The position numbers and the translations under genes were made by a program. This document shows, piece by piece, positions 25,114 to 32,633 of a stretch of 38,037 bases of DNA (positions within the stretch are counted from its first letter, which is position 1; every line of letters starts with the position of its first letter). The DNA comes from Propionibacteriales bacterium (GTDB taxonomy: Bacteria; Actinomycetota; Actinomycetes; Propionibacteriales; Propionibacteriaceae), in the NCBI GenBank assembly GCA_021286985.1, contig JAJTBJ010000006.1, positions 1 to 38,037 of the forward strand, given 5' to 3'. The notes below the pieces were generated by a model that saw nothing but the letters and a program-made list of their open reading frames with translations, made no database searches and was not told the DNA's origin.

Positions 25114-25119
25114 ACCCTA
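25114..25119 (-). promoter_or_regulatory. -10 box of App1-like gene
   Basis: TAGGGT on the minus strand, eight bases before GTG 25105. CCCAC-CCTA-GTGGG (25111-25124) forms a short palindrome across it. Confidence 0.4.
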
Positions 25120-25170
25120 GTGGGCAACGGGCTTTTGGGGTCAGTTGGCGCGCGTGGGAGGATGTGGCGC

Positions 25171-25758
25171 GTGACCTCTTCTGGTGTGCGCCCCCTGCCG
25201 AGTCAACTCGGGGCCGAGATCCATGCCTGCCGCTACTTTCCGGAGTTGGTGGCCGACACCGTGGCGATGGCGCTCGGAGAAGAGCCGGTCGCTGCCCATC
25301 TGGTGCATCAGGAAGCCACATTCAATCGCGACGAGATCCAACGCCACCTCTCCGTGCTGGTGCTGACTCCCACGCGGTTGATCGTGTCCCACACCGATGA
25401 GAACAATGAGGCCGGCGGTCCGCCGCAGGCGCTCACCACTACCGAGTCGGTGCCGTTGGGCCGGATCGGTTCGGTGGCCCTGAGCCAGGTGGTGAGCAAC
25501 GCCGAACGCTACGGCTCCCGGCGCTCAACTCTCAGCGAGGCGTGGCTGGCGGTGTCCTGGGGCACCATGCGACGGGTCGATCTGGAGCCGGCTCAGTGCG
25601 CCGACCCCACCTGTGATGCCGACCACGGATTGACCGGAATGATCGCCGGCGAAGACATCACGGTGCGGATCAGCACGGCAGCCGACGGTGCCGAGAAGGT
25701 GCAGCAACTGCTGGCCTTCGGCACGGCCCTCCAGCAGGTCACCGGCGCCCATCGATGA
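25171..25758 (+). CDS. DUF5998 family protein
   Basis: 195 residues. Segments such as IHACRYFPELVADTVAMALG, then HQEATFNRDEIQRHLSVLVL followed by TPTRLIVSHTDE, and LAVSWGTMRRVDLEPAQCAD match a conserved actinobacterial family of unknown function that is regularly encoded next to the nucleotide pyrophosphatase-like gene, as here. Two cysteines close together (CADPTCDADHG) may bind a metal. It has no signal peptide or membrane helix, so it is cytoplasmic. GTG 25171 is preferred over ATG 25162 because GGGAGG lies nine bases before it. Its stop overlaps the next gene's ATG by four bases, so the two are coupled. Confidence 0.82.
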   Translation: MTSSGVRPLPSQLGAEIHACRYFPELVADTVAMALGEEPVAAHLVHQEATFNRDEIQRHLSVLVLTPTRLIVSHTDENNEAGGPPQALTTTESVPLGRIGSVALSQVVSNAERYGSRRSTLSEAWLAVSWGTMRRVDLEPAQCADPTCDADHGLTGMIAGEDITVRISTAADGAEKVQQLLAFGTALQQVTGAHR

Positions 25759-26870
25759 CCCGCCCACCGCTGCCGCGCTACCAGGACGGATGTCTCGCCG
25801 ACCTGCTGCCCAGCTTGGCTGCGCAGTGGGGGATGCCGGGCGCCGACCGCTTAGGTCTCCCCGCCTCGGATCGCTACGTGGTGCTTCTGGTCGACGGCCT
25901 CGGGGCGGACGCCTTGGGTCGACATGCCGAGCTGGCGCCGTTCCTGGCGAGCATCGCCGATCAGCGAGTGATCACCTGCGGCGCGCCGACAACCACCGCG
26001 ACGTCGATCACCAGCCTGGGAACCGGGCTCCTGCCGGGGGAGCACGGGATCGCCGGCTACACCTTCTGGTATCGCGGGATTGAGGCGGTGCTGAACGCGT
26101 TGCGGTGGCCCTCCGACATCAGCGGTCTGGACGTCCAGCCGCAGCTGACCTATTTCGAGCGGCTCAATCGAGCCGGAATCCATGCCGCCGCGGTCGCGCC
26201 GGCCGCCTTTGCCGACAGTGGCCTGACCACGGTGGCGCTGCGCGGTGCGTCCTTCTGGCCGGTGGACGACGAACGTGACCTGGATCGTCGCGCCGAGCTG
26301 GTCGCGGCCGCGGTGCTGGCCGGGGACCGGAACCTGACCTACTGCTACGAGCGGAGCTTGGACCACGTCGGGCATGGCCAGGGCATGGATTCAGCCCCGT
26401 GGCGGACGACGCTGACACAGGTGGATTCCTTGGCCGCACGGCTGCGCGCGGCCCTGCCCGACGACGTCCGCCTCGTCGTCACCGCCGATCACGGGATGGT
26501 CGATGTGCCGTTCGACGGTCGGGTGATCGTGGAGGAGGTGCCCGGCCTGATGGACGGTGTCACCGCCTTCGCCGGCGAGGGACGCCTGCGCCAGTTGAAG
26601 GTCCGGCCCGGCCGAGTCGAGGAGGTTGCCGAGCGGTGGCGGACGCTGTTGGGGGACCGGGCGTGGGTGCGGACCCGGGACGAGGCAGTCGCCGAAGGTT
26701 GGTTCGGCCCGCTGACCGCACGCTTGGCCGATCGGTTCGGCGACGTCATTGTGGCCATGGCCGATGACTCCGCGGTGCTCAGCCGCACGCTGCCCGGCGA
26801 GCTGCGATTGGTGGGAATGCACGGCTCGCTGACCGCAGCGGAGTTGGAGATCCCGCTGTTGGTGGCATGA
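25755..26870 (+). CDS. Nucleotide pyrophosphatase/phosphodiesterase-like (alkaline phosphatase superfamily)
   Basis: 371 residues. Metal-binding and nucleophile segments occur in family order: the Asp of VVLLVDGLGADALG, the Thr nucleophile in GAPTTTATSITSLGTGLLPG, then SLDHVGHGQGMDS (metal Asp and His) and VVTADHGMVDVP (Asp-His). LPGEHGIAGYTFWYRG is also typical. The enzyme would hydrolyse phosphodiester or pyrophosphate bonds; the substrate is unknown. There is no clear signal peptide, so an intracellular role is likely. ATG 25755 overlaps the DUF5998 stop (ATGA). Tdk follows after 34 bases. Confidence 0.88.
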   Translation: MTRPPLPRYQDGCLADLLPSLAAQWGMPGADRLGLPASDRYVVLLVDGLGADALGRHAELAPFLASIADQRVITCGAPTTTATSITSLGTGLLPGEHGIAGYTFWYRGIEAVLNALRWPSDISGLDVQPQLTYFERLNRAGIHAAAVAPAAFADSGLTTVALRGASFWPVDDERDLDRRAELVAAAVLAGDRNLTYCYERSLDHVGHGQGMDSAPWRTTLTQVDSLAARLRAALPDDVRLVVTADHGMVDVPFDGRVIVEEVPGLMDGVTAFAGEGRLRQLKVRPGRVEEVAERWRTLLGDRAWVRTRDEAVAEGWFGPLTARLADRFGDVIVAMADDSAVLSRTLPGELRLVGMHGSLTAAELEIPLLVA

Positions 26871-26904
26871 TGCCGTCGCAGACGATGAAGAGGAGCACGC
26901 GCGC

Positions 26905-27549
26905 ATGGCTGAATTGATCTACTTCACCGGTCCGATGGACTGCGGGAAGTCGACTTTGGCCTTGCAGGTCGCCTATACCGAGACCGAGGCCGGACGAGAT
27001 GGTCGGCTGTTCACCATGCTGGATCGCTCCGGTGGTGCCACCATCACCTCACGGATCGGGCTGACCCGTCCTGCCTTGGAAGTGAACGAGGATTTCAACT
27101 TCTGGTCCTACGTGGTCTCCGAGCTCACCAGCGGACGCCGGGTCGACTTTCTGGTGTGCGACGAGGCCCAGTTCTACGGCAGTGAGCACATCGATCAGCT
27201 GGCCCGAATCGTCGACGAGCTTCAGATCGACGTGTTCTGCTTTGGCATCCTCACCGACTTCCGCACCGAACTGTTCCCGGCTTCGCGGCGACTGGTGGAG
27301 TTGTGTGACCGGATGGAGCAGCTGCAGGTGCGTCCGCGGTGCTGGTGTGGTGAGCCGGCTACCCACAATGCCCGCACGATCGGTGGCGTGATGGTCACCG
27401 AGGGCACCCAAGTCGTCGTCGGCGATACCGACGGCAGCATGGAAGTCGCCTATCAGGTGCTGTGCCGACGCCACCACCGGCGGAAGGTGACCAAGGAGGT
27501 CGCCGCCGTCACGCTGAGTCCCGACCCATTGCCCTTCGGTGAAGGCTGA
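26905..27549 (+). CDS. tdk: Thymidine kinase
   Basis: 214 residues, type II thymidine kinase. Walker A is GPMDCGKST (residues 9-17), Walker B is VCDEAQFYG, and the lasso and zinc ribbon are formed by RCWCGEPATHNAR and a later LCRRHH. It phosphorylates thymidine to dTMP in the salvage pathway. GAGGAG sits about 13 bases before ATG 26905. It follows the phosphodiesterase gene closely and may share its transcript, and it is convergent with sepH with a 10-base gap. Canonical Walker A reads GPMFSGKST; here F-S is D-C, a mild change in the loop. Confidence 0.94.
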   Translation: MAELIYFTGPMDCGKSTLALQVAYTETEAGRDGRLFTMLDRSGGATITSRIGLTRPALEVNEDFNFWSYVVSELTSGRRVDFLVCDEAQFYGSEHIDQLARIVDELQIDVFCFGILTDFRTELFPASRRLVELCDRMEQLQVRPRCWCGEPATHNARTIGGVMVTEGTQVVVGDTDGSMEVAYQVLCRRHHRRKVTKEVAAVTLSPDPLPFGEG

Positions 27550-27559
27550 TCGGACCCGC

Positions 27560-28708
27560 TCAGGAGCGGTTCTTGGGTGCTCCGAACATGATCTCGTCCC
27601 AACTGGGCACTTCGGCGCGCTTGCGCCGGGTCCGCGGGCGGTCTTCGGCAGCGGCCTCTTCCAGCGACGGTTGCGGATCGGCGACGGGGGCTGATTCGCT
27701 CGCGGCGGACGCAGGGGTGACCGGCGCAGGGGTGACCGGCGCAGGCTTGGCCGGGGCTGGCTTGGCCGGGGCTGGCTTGGCCGGGGCTGGCTTGGCCGCA
27801 GCCGGCTTGGCGGGCGCGGGCTCGGGGGCAGCGACCGGCTTGATCGGTGCCGGCGGCTTGCGCGCCGGTGCGACCGGCTCGTCGACAATCGGTGGAGTCG
27901 TGCCGAGTTCGTCGCGGATCAGGCCGGCGTAGATCTGGACAGAATCCTCATCGAAGCTGGACAGCATGTCGTACAGGACGTCCAGGCCGCCGGTCTGGTT
28001 GGGCAGGATGTCGTAAATGCCGTTGACCTCAGCCAACTCGGCCTCAGCGTAGGCGTCGTCAACCTCGCCATCGGCGTCACCGACCAGGACGGGGAGCTCG
28101 TCAGCGCGCGGCTGAACGACCCGCACCAAGGCCAGATCGTCGTTGAGGTCGACGGTGGGCTCGGCATCGTCCTCGCGGCGGCGACGACCGGGCTGAGGGC
28201 CGTGGGAGGCCGACTGCAGCCCCACCAGCCAGCGGGCATCGTCGTTGTCGGCCACCGAGAACCGACCGTTGGCGTCGTAGACGAAGCGGGCTTCGCGATG
28301 GGCCTTGCCGGAGTCGTAGTCGAGGCGGATCAGCCAGCGGCGACCTTCGAGTCGCCAGGCATCCCAATCGAGGGTCTCGGTGTCGACCCGACGGGAACCC
28401 AGACGATCGGCGACCACCTGTCCAAGGTTGCGATGAGGAATGGTCTCGCCGCCGCGGCGCACCTGATGGCTCTGAGCCAGCTGGGCGATGTACTCGCGTT
28501 CAGCGATGACCGGTGCGGCGAAGGGCTCGACCCAGTCGACCGACATGCCCGCTGCGCGGGCCACATCCTCGACCGAATCGCCGGCACGGACGCGCGCTTG
28601 GATCTCGCGAGGGCTGAGCGCGCTTTCCATGGAAATCTCCAGATGGGTGGGTACGGGCTCACGACGTTCCGTTGCGGGTCCTGGTTCGGAGCCTGAACGG
28701 TGAGTCAT
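27560..28708 (-). CDS. sepH: Septation protein SepH (DUF3071), shortened N-terminus
   Basis: 382 residues. The N-terminal DNA-binding-like helix-turn-helix of SepH is present (SPREIQARVRAGDSVEDVAR, then AAGMSVDWVEPFAAPVIAER), as is the domain with DWDAWRLEGRRWLIRLDYDS. A long Ala/Pro-rich linker with tandem repeats leads to the conserved C-terminus RAEVPSWDEIMFGAPKNRS. SepH binds and bundles FtsZ in Streptomyces and helps place septa. The usual N-terminal segment of roughly 40 residues before the helix-turn-helix is replaced by about 25 unrelated residues (MTHRSGSEPGPATERREPVP). ATG 28708 is preceded by GGAAG; a TAGGTT box at 28741-28736 gives a leader of about 21 bases. Confidence 0.88.
   Translation of the reverse strand: MTHRSGSEPGPATERREPVPTHLEISMESALSPREIQARVRAGDSVEDVARAAGMSVDWVEPFAAPVIAEREYIAQLAQSHQVRRGGETIPHRNLGQVVADRLGSRRVDTETLDWDAWRLEGRRWLIRLDYDSGKAHREARFVYDANGRFSVADNDDARWLVGLQSASHGPQPGRRRREDDAEPTVDLNDDLALVRVVQPRADELPVLVGDADGEVDDAYAEAELAEVNGIYDILPNQTGGLDVLYDMLSSFDEDSVQIYAGLIRDELGTTPPIVDEPVAPARKPPAPIKPVAAPEPAPAKPAAAKPAPAKPAPAKPAPAKPAPVTPAPVTPASAASESAPVADPQPSLEEAAAEDRPRTRRKRAEVPSWDEIMFGAPKNRS
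27711..27815 (-). repeat. Seven 15-base tandem repeats inside sepH
   Basis: Units begin GCAGGGGTGACCGGC (two identical copies) and pass into GCTGGCTTGGCCGGG-type copies. Translated on the minus strand they give Pro-Ala-Pro-Ala-Lys and Pro-Ala-Pro-Val-Thr pentads in the flexible linker. Near-identical units suggest recent slippage. Confidence 0.85.
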
Positions 28709-28735
28709 GGTGCCACTTCCGAAGCTGATGCAGGT

Positions 28736-28741
28736 AACCTA
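28736..28741 (-). promoter_or_regulatory. -10 box of sepH
   Basis: TAGGTT on the minus strand implies a start near 28729 and a leader of about 21 bases, with a GGAAG ribosome site. Confidence 0.35.
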
Positions 28742-28895
28742 CCAACCCGTTCCGCGTTCGGCTTGTCGGCTGGCCGCAATTTGGCTTGGTCGGCACACTG
28801 TTCGGGAATACGACCAGTGTCAGACAGCGCTACTGATTGCTGGCACCATATGCGCACAACACCTCCAGTACAACCACAGTAGGGATCACCAGCCA

Positions 28896-29192
28896 ATGGC
28901 AACCGACTACGACGCACCTCGCAAGACCGATGAGGAGAGCGAAGACTCGATCGAAGAGCTGAAGTCCCGGCGTAACGACAAGAACTCGGGCAAGGTCGAC
29001 GAGGACGAGGTCGAGGCCGCGGAGGCCTTCGAGCTGCCCGGCGCTGATCTGTCCCATGAGGAGCTCACCGTCCGGGTCCTGCCGCGGCAGGCCGACGAGT
29101 TCACCTGCGGATCGTGCTTCCTGGTGAAGCATCGCAGCCAGGTGGCCGTGGTCAAGGGCGGCGTCAGCTACTGCGTGGACTGCGCCGGCTGA
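28896..29192 (+). CDS. DUF4193 family protein
   Basis: 98 residues. The first 60 are acidic and helical (DEESEDSIEELKSRRNDKNS, then VDEDEVEAAEAFELPGADLS). The last 35 carry C-x2-C (FTCGSCFLV) and C-x2-C (SYCVDCAG), a zinc-ribbon-like end. The family is near-universal in Actinobacteria, mostly next to dut, and has no established function. ATG 28896 gives the family N-terminus MATDYDAPRKTDEE; AGGGA about ten bases upstream is a weak ribosome site. It is divergent from sepH and ends three bases from the convergent DUF4235 gene. Confidence 0.92.
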   Translation: MATDYDAPRKTDEESEDSIEELKSRRNDKNSGKVDEDEVEAAEAFELPGADLSHEELTVRVLPRQADEFTCGSCFLVKHRSQVAVVKGGVSYCVDCAG

Positions 29193-29195
29193 GGC

Positions 29196-29471
29196 TTACC
29201 GCTTCTTGGCGCTCTGCACGGGCGTGGCCAGGAAGCGATCCCATTGGCGCGCCGCAAAACGGTTCATCAGCAGTTGCGCCAGCCCGATGCCCACTCCACT
29301 GGCCAGCATCCAGATGACCGCCCGATGCAGGGGAACCTCCGGATCGTTGGCGGCGGGCGGAGCCTCGCCGGTGGTGACCTCCCAGGCTTTGCCGACCAGC
29401 TTGGTCGCCACCACCGCGGTCACCGCGCCGATCAGCCCGGCGTAGACATTCCAGATCATGCGTTGCCTCAT
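29196..29471 (-). CDS. DUF4235 family small membrane protein
   Basis: 91 residues. Two hydrophobic helices (WNVYAGLIGAVTAVVATKLV and AVIWMLASGVGIGLAQLLMN) flank an acidic Pro-rich loop (TTGEAPPAANDPEVPLH), the pattern of DUF4235. Function unknown; it sits in the cytoplasmic membrane. ATG 29471 is chosen because GGAGGAG lies nine bases upstream. Related Actinobacteria normally have a DUF3093 gene at this place opposite dut, so this is a local substitution or an insertion. Confidence 0.82.
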   Translation of the reverse strand: MRQRMIWNVYAGLIGAVTAVVATKLVGKAWEVTTGEAPPAANDPEVPLHRAVIWMLASGVGIGLAQLLMNRFAARQWDRFLATPVQSAKKR

Positions 29472-29570
29472 GTTCACCAGCTCCTCCTTGATCGTCATCC
29501 TGCCAATGGCCGGGAGCGGGGGCAACGAAACCGGGCATGACCACGCAGTCGTGCTGTGGCGGGACGCAGT

Positions 29571-29576
29571 TAGACT
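29571..29576 (+). promoter_or_regulatory. -10 box of dut operon
   Basis: TAGACT matches TANNNT. The second of two adjacent GTG codons, at 29583, lies six bases after it and is the likely leaderless start. Confidence 0.5.
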
Positions 29577-29582
29577 TCCGTG

Positions 29583-30083
29583 GTGACCACGTCCGAGTCC
29601 GCCGCCATCTCGATCGGCATCGTCCGCCTGCAGCCCGATCTGCCGTTGCCGCAGTATGCCCGCGCCGGCGATGCCGGGGCCGATCTGGCGATCGCCGAGG
29701 ATTGCGAACTAGCTCCGGGCGAGCGTCGAGTCGTCGGAACCGGGATGGCGATCGCGCTCCCGGACGGTTGGGCGGGATTCGTCCACCCACGGTCGGGACT
29801 GGCCGCCCGGGCAGGGCTCACCATCGTGAATGCGCCGGGCACCATCGATGCCGGCTACCGCGGTGAGATCAAGGTGTGCCTGCTCAACACCGACGCCACC
29901 GAGCCGGTGCGGCTGCGGCGAGGGGATCTGGTCGCCCAGCTGGTGATCCAGCAGGTTGCCCGAGCCGAGTTCGTGGAGTTGAGCGCGTTGCCGTCCAGCG
30001 AGCGGGGGAGCGGCGGCTACGGTTCGACCGGAGGAATTGCTGATTGGGCCGCCGCGGCGGCCGGAACCGAGGTGGACAAGTGA
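29583..30083 (+). CDS. dut: Deoxyuridine 5'-triphosphate nucleotidohydrolase (dUTPase)
   Basis: 166 residues. All five motifs of the trimeric dUTPase are present: [45 protein letters not shown] and [11 protein letters not shown] (Tyr where Phe is usual). It hydrolyses dUTP to dUMP and pyrophosphate, which keeps uracil out of DNA and supplies thymidylate synthesis. GTG 29583 is preferred over GTG 29580 because TAGACT is six bases before it. The stop overlaps the DUF3710 start by four bases (GTGA). It is divergent from DUF4235. Confidence 0.95.
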   Translation: MTTSESAAISIGIVRLQPDLPLPQYARAGDAGADLAIAEDCELAPGERRVVGTGMAIALPDGWAGFVHPRSGLAARAGLTIVNAPGTIDAGYRGEIKVCLLNTDATEPVRLRRGDLVAQLVIQQVARAEFVELSALPSSERGSGGYGSTGGIADWAAAAAGTEVDK

Positions 30084-30763
30084 GATTCGGACGTGGTGGA
30101 CGTTCCCAGGCCGAGCCGGAGATCGTGCCCGACAGCGACGAGGTGGAATCCGACCTCGACGAGGCGGCCGATGCCGATGAGGCTGTTGACTTCGACGATG
30201 AGGTCGATTGGCGCGCCGACGGCCCGTTCGACTACGACGAGGTGGATCTGGGCACCGAAGTGGCCCGGATCGATCTGGACACTTTGATCCTGACCCCTTG
30301 GGACGGGCTGAACCTGCAGTTGCAGGTGGACGAGCAGAGCCGGCGGGTGCTGGCCGTGACCGGGGTGTGGGCCGACTCCGGCCTGGAAGTGGTGCTGTTC
30401 GCGGCGCCGGCGACCCCTGGTCTTGCCGATCAGCTCCGCGAGGAAACCATCGCAGAAGCCGCCGAACTCTCCGGCACCACCGAGGTGAGCGAGGGGCCTT
30501 TCGGGCCGCAGGTGCAGCGGGTGCTGCCCCAGCCCGGTCCCCAGGGCGAGCAGTTGTTCCATGTGTCGCGGGTGTGGTTCGTCGAAGGCCCCAAGTGGCT
30601 GCTGCGAGGAACCCTGCTGGGCGAGGCCGCCCTCCCCGACGCCGACGCGTCCGCAGCGGCGCCGTTCGTGGAGTTCTTCCGCAACCTGGTGGTGCGTCGG
30701 GGCTCGCAGCCGCTGGTGCCCGGCGACCGGATCACCATGAAGCTTCCCGAAGGAGCTGGCTGA
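30080..30763 (+). CDS. DUF3710 family protein
   Basis: 227 residues. After a short basic start (MRFGRGGRS) comes an acidic stretch of about 45 residues rich in Asp and Glu, then a globular part with [20 protein letters not shown], then [20 protein letters not shown], then VQRVLPQ and [20 protein letters not shown]. This order is that of DUF3710, encoded beside dut in most Actinobacteria. The function is unknown. GTG 30080 is inside the end of dut, with GAGGTGG just upstream, and its stop overlaps the next ATG by one base, so the three genes are tightly coupled. Confidence 0.9.
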   Translation: MRFGRGGRSQAEPEIVPDSDEVESDLDEAADADEAVDFDDEVDWRADGPFDYDEVDLGTEVARIDLDTLILTPWDGLNLQLQVDEQSRRVLAVTGVWADSGLEVVLFAAPATPGLADQLREETIAEAAELSGTTEVSEGPFGPQVQRVLPQPGPQGEQLFHVSRVWFVEGPKWLLRGTLLGEAALPDADASAAAPFVEFFRNLVVRRGSQPLVPGDRITMKLPEGAG

Positions 30764-31125
30764 TGGCTAATCCGTTCAAGGAAGCGCTGCGGCGGCTCGG
30801 CGCATCCAATGCCGAGCTGGAGTCGCGGGAGCGTCAGCGGGTCGCCGAGGAGGCTGGGGCGCAACGCGCCGACGCACTCTGCGATCGGGAGCGGGCGACG
30901 CTGCGCGGAACGATCACCATGCTGACCATCAAGCCGCGGGCGGGGATGCCCTGGCTGGAGGCTGAGCTGAGTGACGGAACCGGATCGGTCACGCTGATCT
31001 GGATGGGACGACGTGAGATTCCCGGTGTCGAAGCCGGTCGCGAGCTGATCGTCACCGGCCGGGCGTCCTGTGTCGACGGCGGCAAACGGATCTACAACCC
31101 CCACTACGAGCTGGTCGCGCACTGA
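30763..31125 (+). CDS. OB-fold nucleic-acid-binding domain protein
   Basis: 120 residues. A helical, charged N-terminus (ALRRLGASNAELESRERQRV) leads to an OB fold: GTITMLTIKPRAGMPWLEAE, then LSDGTGSVTLIWMGRREIPG, then ELIVTGRASCVDGGKRIYNP. It resembles the M. tuberculosis Rv2694c type. It may bind single-stranded nucleic acid, an inference from the fold only. AAGGAG lies eight bases before ATG 30763. It ends 16 bases from the convergent TrkA gene; the DUF3159 gene commonly found next in this order in relatives is absent. Confidence 0.88.
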   Translation: MANPFKEALRRLGASNAELESRERQRVAEEAGAQRADALCDRERATLRGTITMLTIKPRAGMPWLEAELSDGTGSVTLIWMGRREIPGVEAGRELIVTGRASCVDGGKRIYNPHYELVAH

Positions 31126-31141
31126 GCGCAGACCGCGAGCC

Positions 31142-31816
31142 TCAGGACTCGCGGACCACCCGCGGCATCAGGTACTGCGCCAACTCCGGTTCGTAGATCG
31201 GCGCCGCGATGAACAACAGTTCGTCATCGGCTTCCAGCGCCGCATCCCGCTCCGGGGCGCGGGCCACGCCGTCGCGGATGATTGCCACGAGGACGCAGTC
31301 CCCGGGCAGATTCAGATCCGATACCCGCGTGCCGACCCGCGGCGACTCGTCCGGCAGGGTCATTTCGACCAGGTTGGCCTGGCCACCACGGAAGCTGAAC
31401 AGGCGCACCAGGTCACCGACGGTGACGGCTTCTTCGACCAGGGCGCACATCAGCCGCGGGGTGGAGACCGCGACGTCGACCCCCCACAGTTCGTCGAACA
31501 TCCACTCGTTGGCCGGGTGGTTCACCCGTCCGACCGTGCGAGGGACGGCGAACTCGGTCTTGGCCAGCAGGGTGTGTACCAGGTTGGCCTTGTCGTCGCC
31601 GGTGGCGGCGATGGAGACGTCGCAGGTCTCCAGGCCGGCCTCCTCCAGGCTGCTCACCTCGCACGCATCGGCCAGCAGCCATTCGGCTTCCGGCACGCTC
31701 TCGGGCTTGATGGCGTTGGGATCGCGGTCGATCAGCAGGATCTGATGGCCGCTGGCGATGAGTTCGCGGGCGATGGAGCGGCCCACATTGCCGGCTCCGG
31801 CGATAGCAACGCGCAT
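31142..31816 (-). CDS. TrkA family potassium uptake regulatory protein (second of pair)
   Basis: 224 residues. An N-terminal RCK_N domain has the NAD-binding Rossmann motif GAGNVGRSIARELI (MRVAIAGAGN), followed by an RCK_C domain (RVSDLNLPGDCVLVAIIRD). It is equivalent to CeoC of M. tuberculosis. As a peripheral subunit it gates a Trk-type potassium channel. AGGAG lies before ATG 31816. It is ten bases downstream of its sister TrkA gene, so the two are one transcript. Confidence 0.9.
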   Translation of the reverse strand: MRVAIAGAGNVGRSIARELIASGHQILLIDRDPNAIKPESVPEAEWLLADACEVSSLEEAGLETCDVSIAATGDDKANLVHTLLAKTEFAVPRTVGRVNHPANEWMFDELWGVDVAVSTPRLMCALVEEAVTVGDLVRLFSFRGGQANLVEMTLPDESPRVGTRVSDLNLPGDCVLVAIIRDGVARAPERDAALEADDELLFIAAPIYEPELAQYLMPRVVRES

Positions 31817-31826
31817 GGTGATCTCC

Positions 31827-32489
31827 TCAGTGCTTTACCGGTGCCGTACCGAGGATGTCCTCGACGTCGCCGACCTGGTCGTTGGTGACCGCGGCGTAGA
31901 TCAGGTCCCCGTCCTGGAAGATGGTGCTGGCGTCCGGCACCAGGCCGGTACCGAAGCGCAGCAGGAACGGGATCCGGGCGCGGGTGGCGTCCTCCATGGC
32001 GCTGACCTTGGTGCCCACCCAATCCGAACTCACATGCACTTCGATCAGCCGCACGGTGCCGGACGGATCGCGCCACTGGGGCTCCGAGCCTGACGGCAGC
32101 AGGCGACGCAGCACCTGGTCGGCGGCCCAGCGCACGGTCGCGACGCTGGGGATGCCGAGCCGCTCGTAGACCTCGGCTCGCCCTTGGTCGTAGATCCGGG
32201 CGACCACATTGCTGACCCCGAAGGTTTCGCGCACCACCCGGGCGGCCAGGATGTTGGAGTTGTCGCCGCTGGAAACCGCAGCGAAGCCGTCGGCGCGCTC
32301 GATCCCGGCTCGGATGAGTACCTGGCGATCGAAGCCCACGCCCTTGACGGTCTTGCCCTGGAATTCCGGCCCGAGGCGACGGAACGAGTCCTGGACCAAG
32401 TCGATCACGGCCACTGAGTGGCCGCGCCGTTCCAAGGCCCGGGCCAGCGACGAGCCGACCCGTCCGCAGCCCATGATGACGATATGCAT
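31827..32489 (-). CDS. TrkA family potassium uptake regulatory protein (first of pair)
   Basis: 220 residues. The Rossmann motif is MHIVIMGCGRVGSSLARALE, with an RCK_C end (VEVHVSSDWVGTKVSAMEDA). It is equivalent to CeoB. The arrangement, two TrkA genes divergent from an APC permease and a TRAM methyltransferase, is the usual actinobacterial one. ATG 32489 has GGGAGG ten bases upstream. A TAGGGT box at 32532-32527 gives a leader of about 30 bases. Because no TrkH/TrkG pore is in the window, the partner is encoded elsewhere. Confidence 0.9.
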   Translation of the reverse strand: MHIVIMGCGRVGSSLARALERRGHSVAVIDLVQDSFRRLGPEFQGKTVKGVGFDRQVLIRAGIERADGFAAVSSGDNSNILAARVVRETFGVSNVVARIYDQGRAEVYERLGIPSVATVRWAADQVLRRLLPSGSEPQWRDPSGTVRLIEVHVSSDWVGTKVSAMEDATRARIPFLLRFGTGLVPDASTIFQDGDLIYAAVTNDQVGDVEDILGTAPVKH

Positions 32490-32619
32490 CGCCTGTGCCT
32501 CCCGGTGGTGTGAACTTGCGGATACGACCCTATCAACGCTCCGCCGCGACGGTGCGTCCGGGGTGGGGGTTTTGAACGTCGGTGTGCGGGCCGCCGACTC
32601 GCTTGCGTCCGGATTGGCC

Positions 32620-32625
32620 TAGGCT
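32620..32625 (+). promoter_or_regulatory. -10 box of APC permease operon
   Basis: TAGGCT lies two bases before ATG 32628 and eight before the in-frame GTG 32634. The geometry favours GTG 32634 as a leaderless start, since ATG 32628 would fall upstream of the expected transcription start. Confidence 0.45.
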
Positions 32626-32633
32626 GCATGGAC

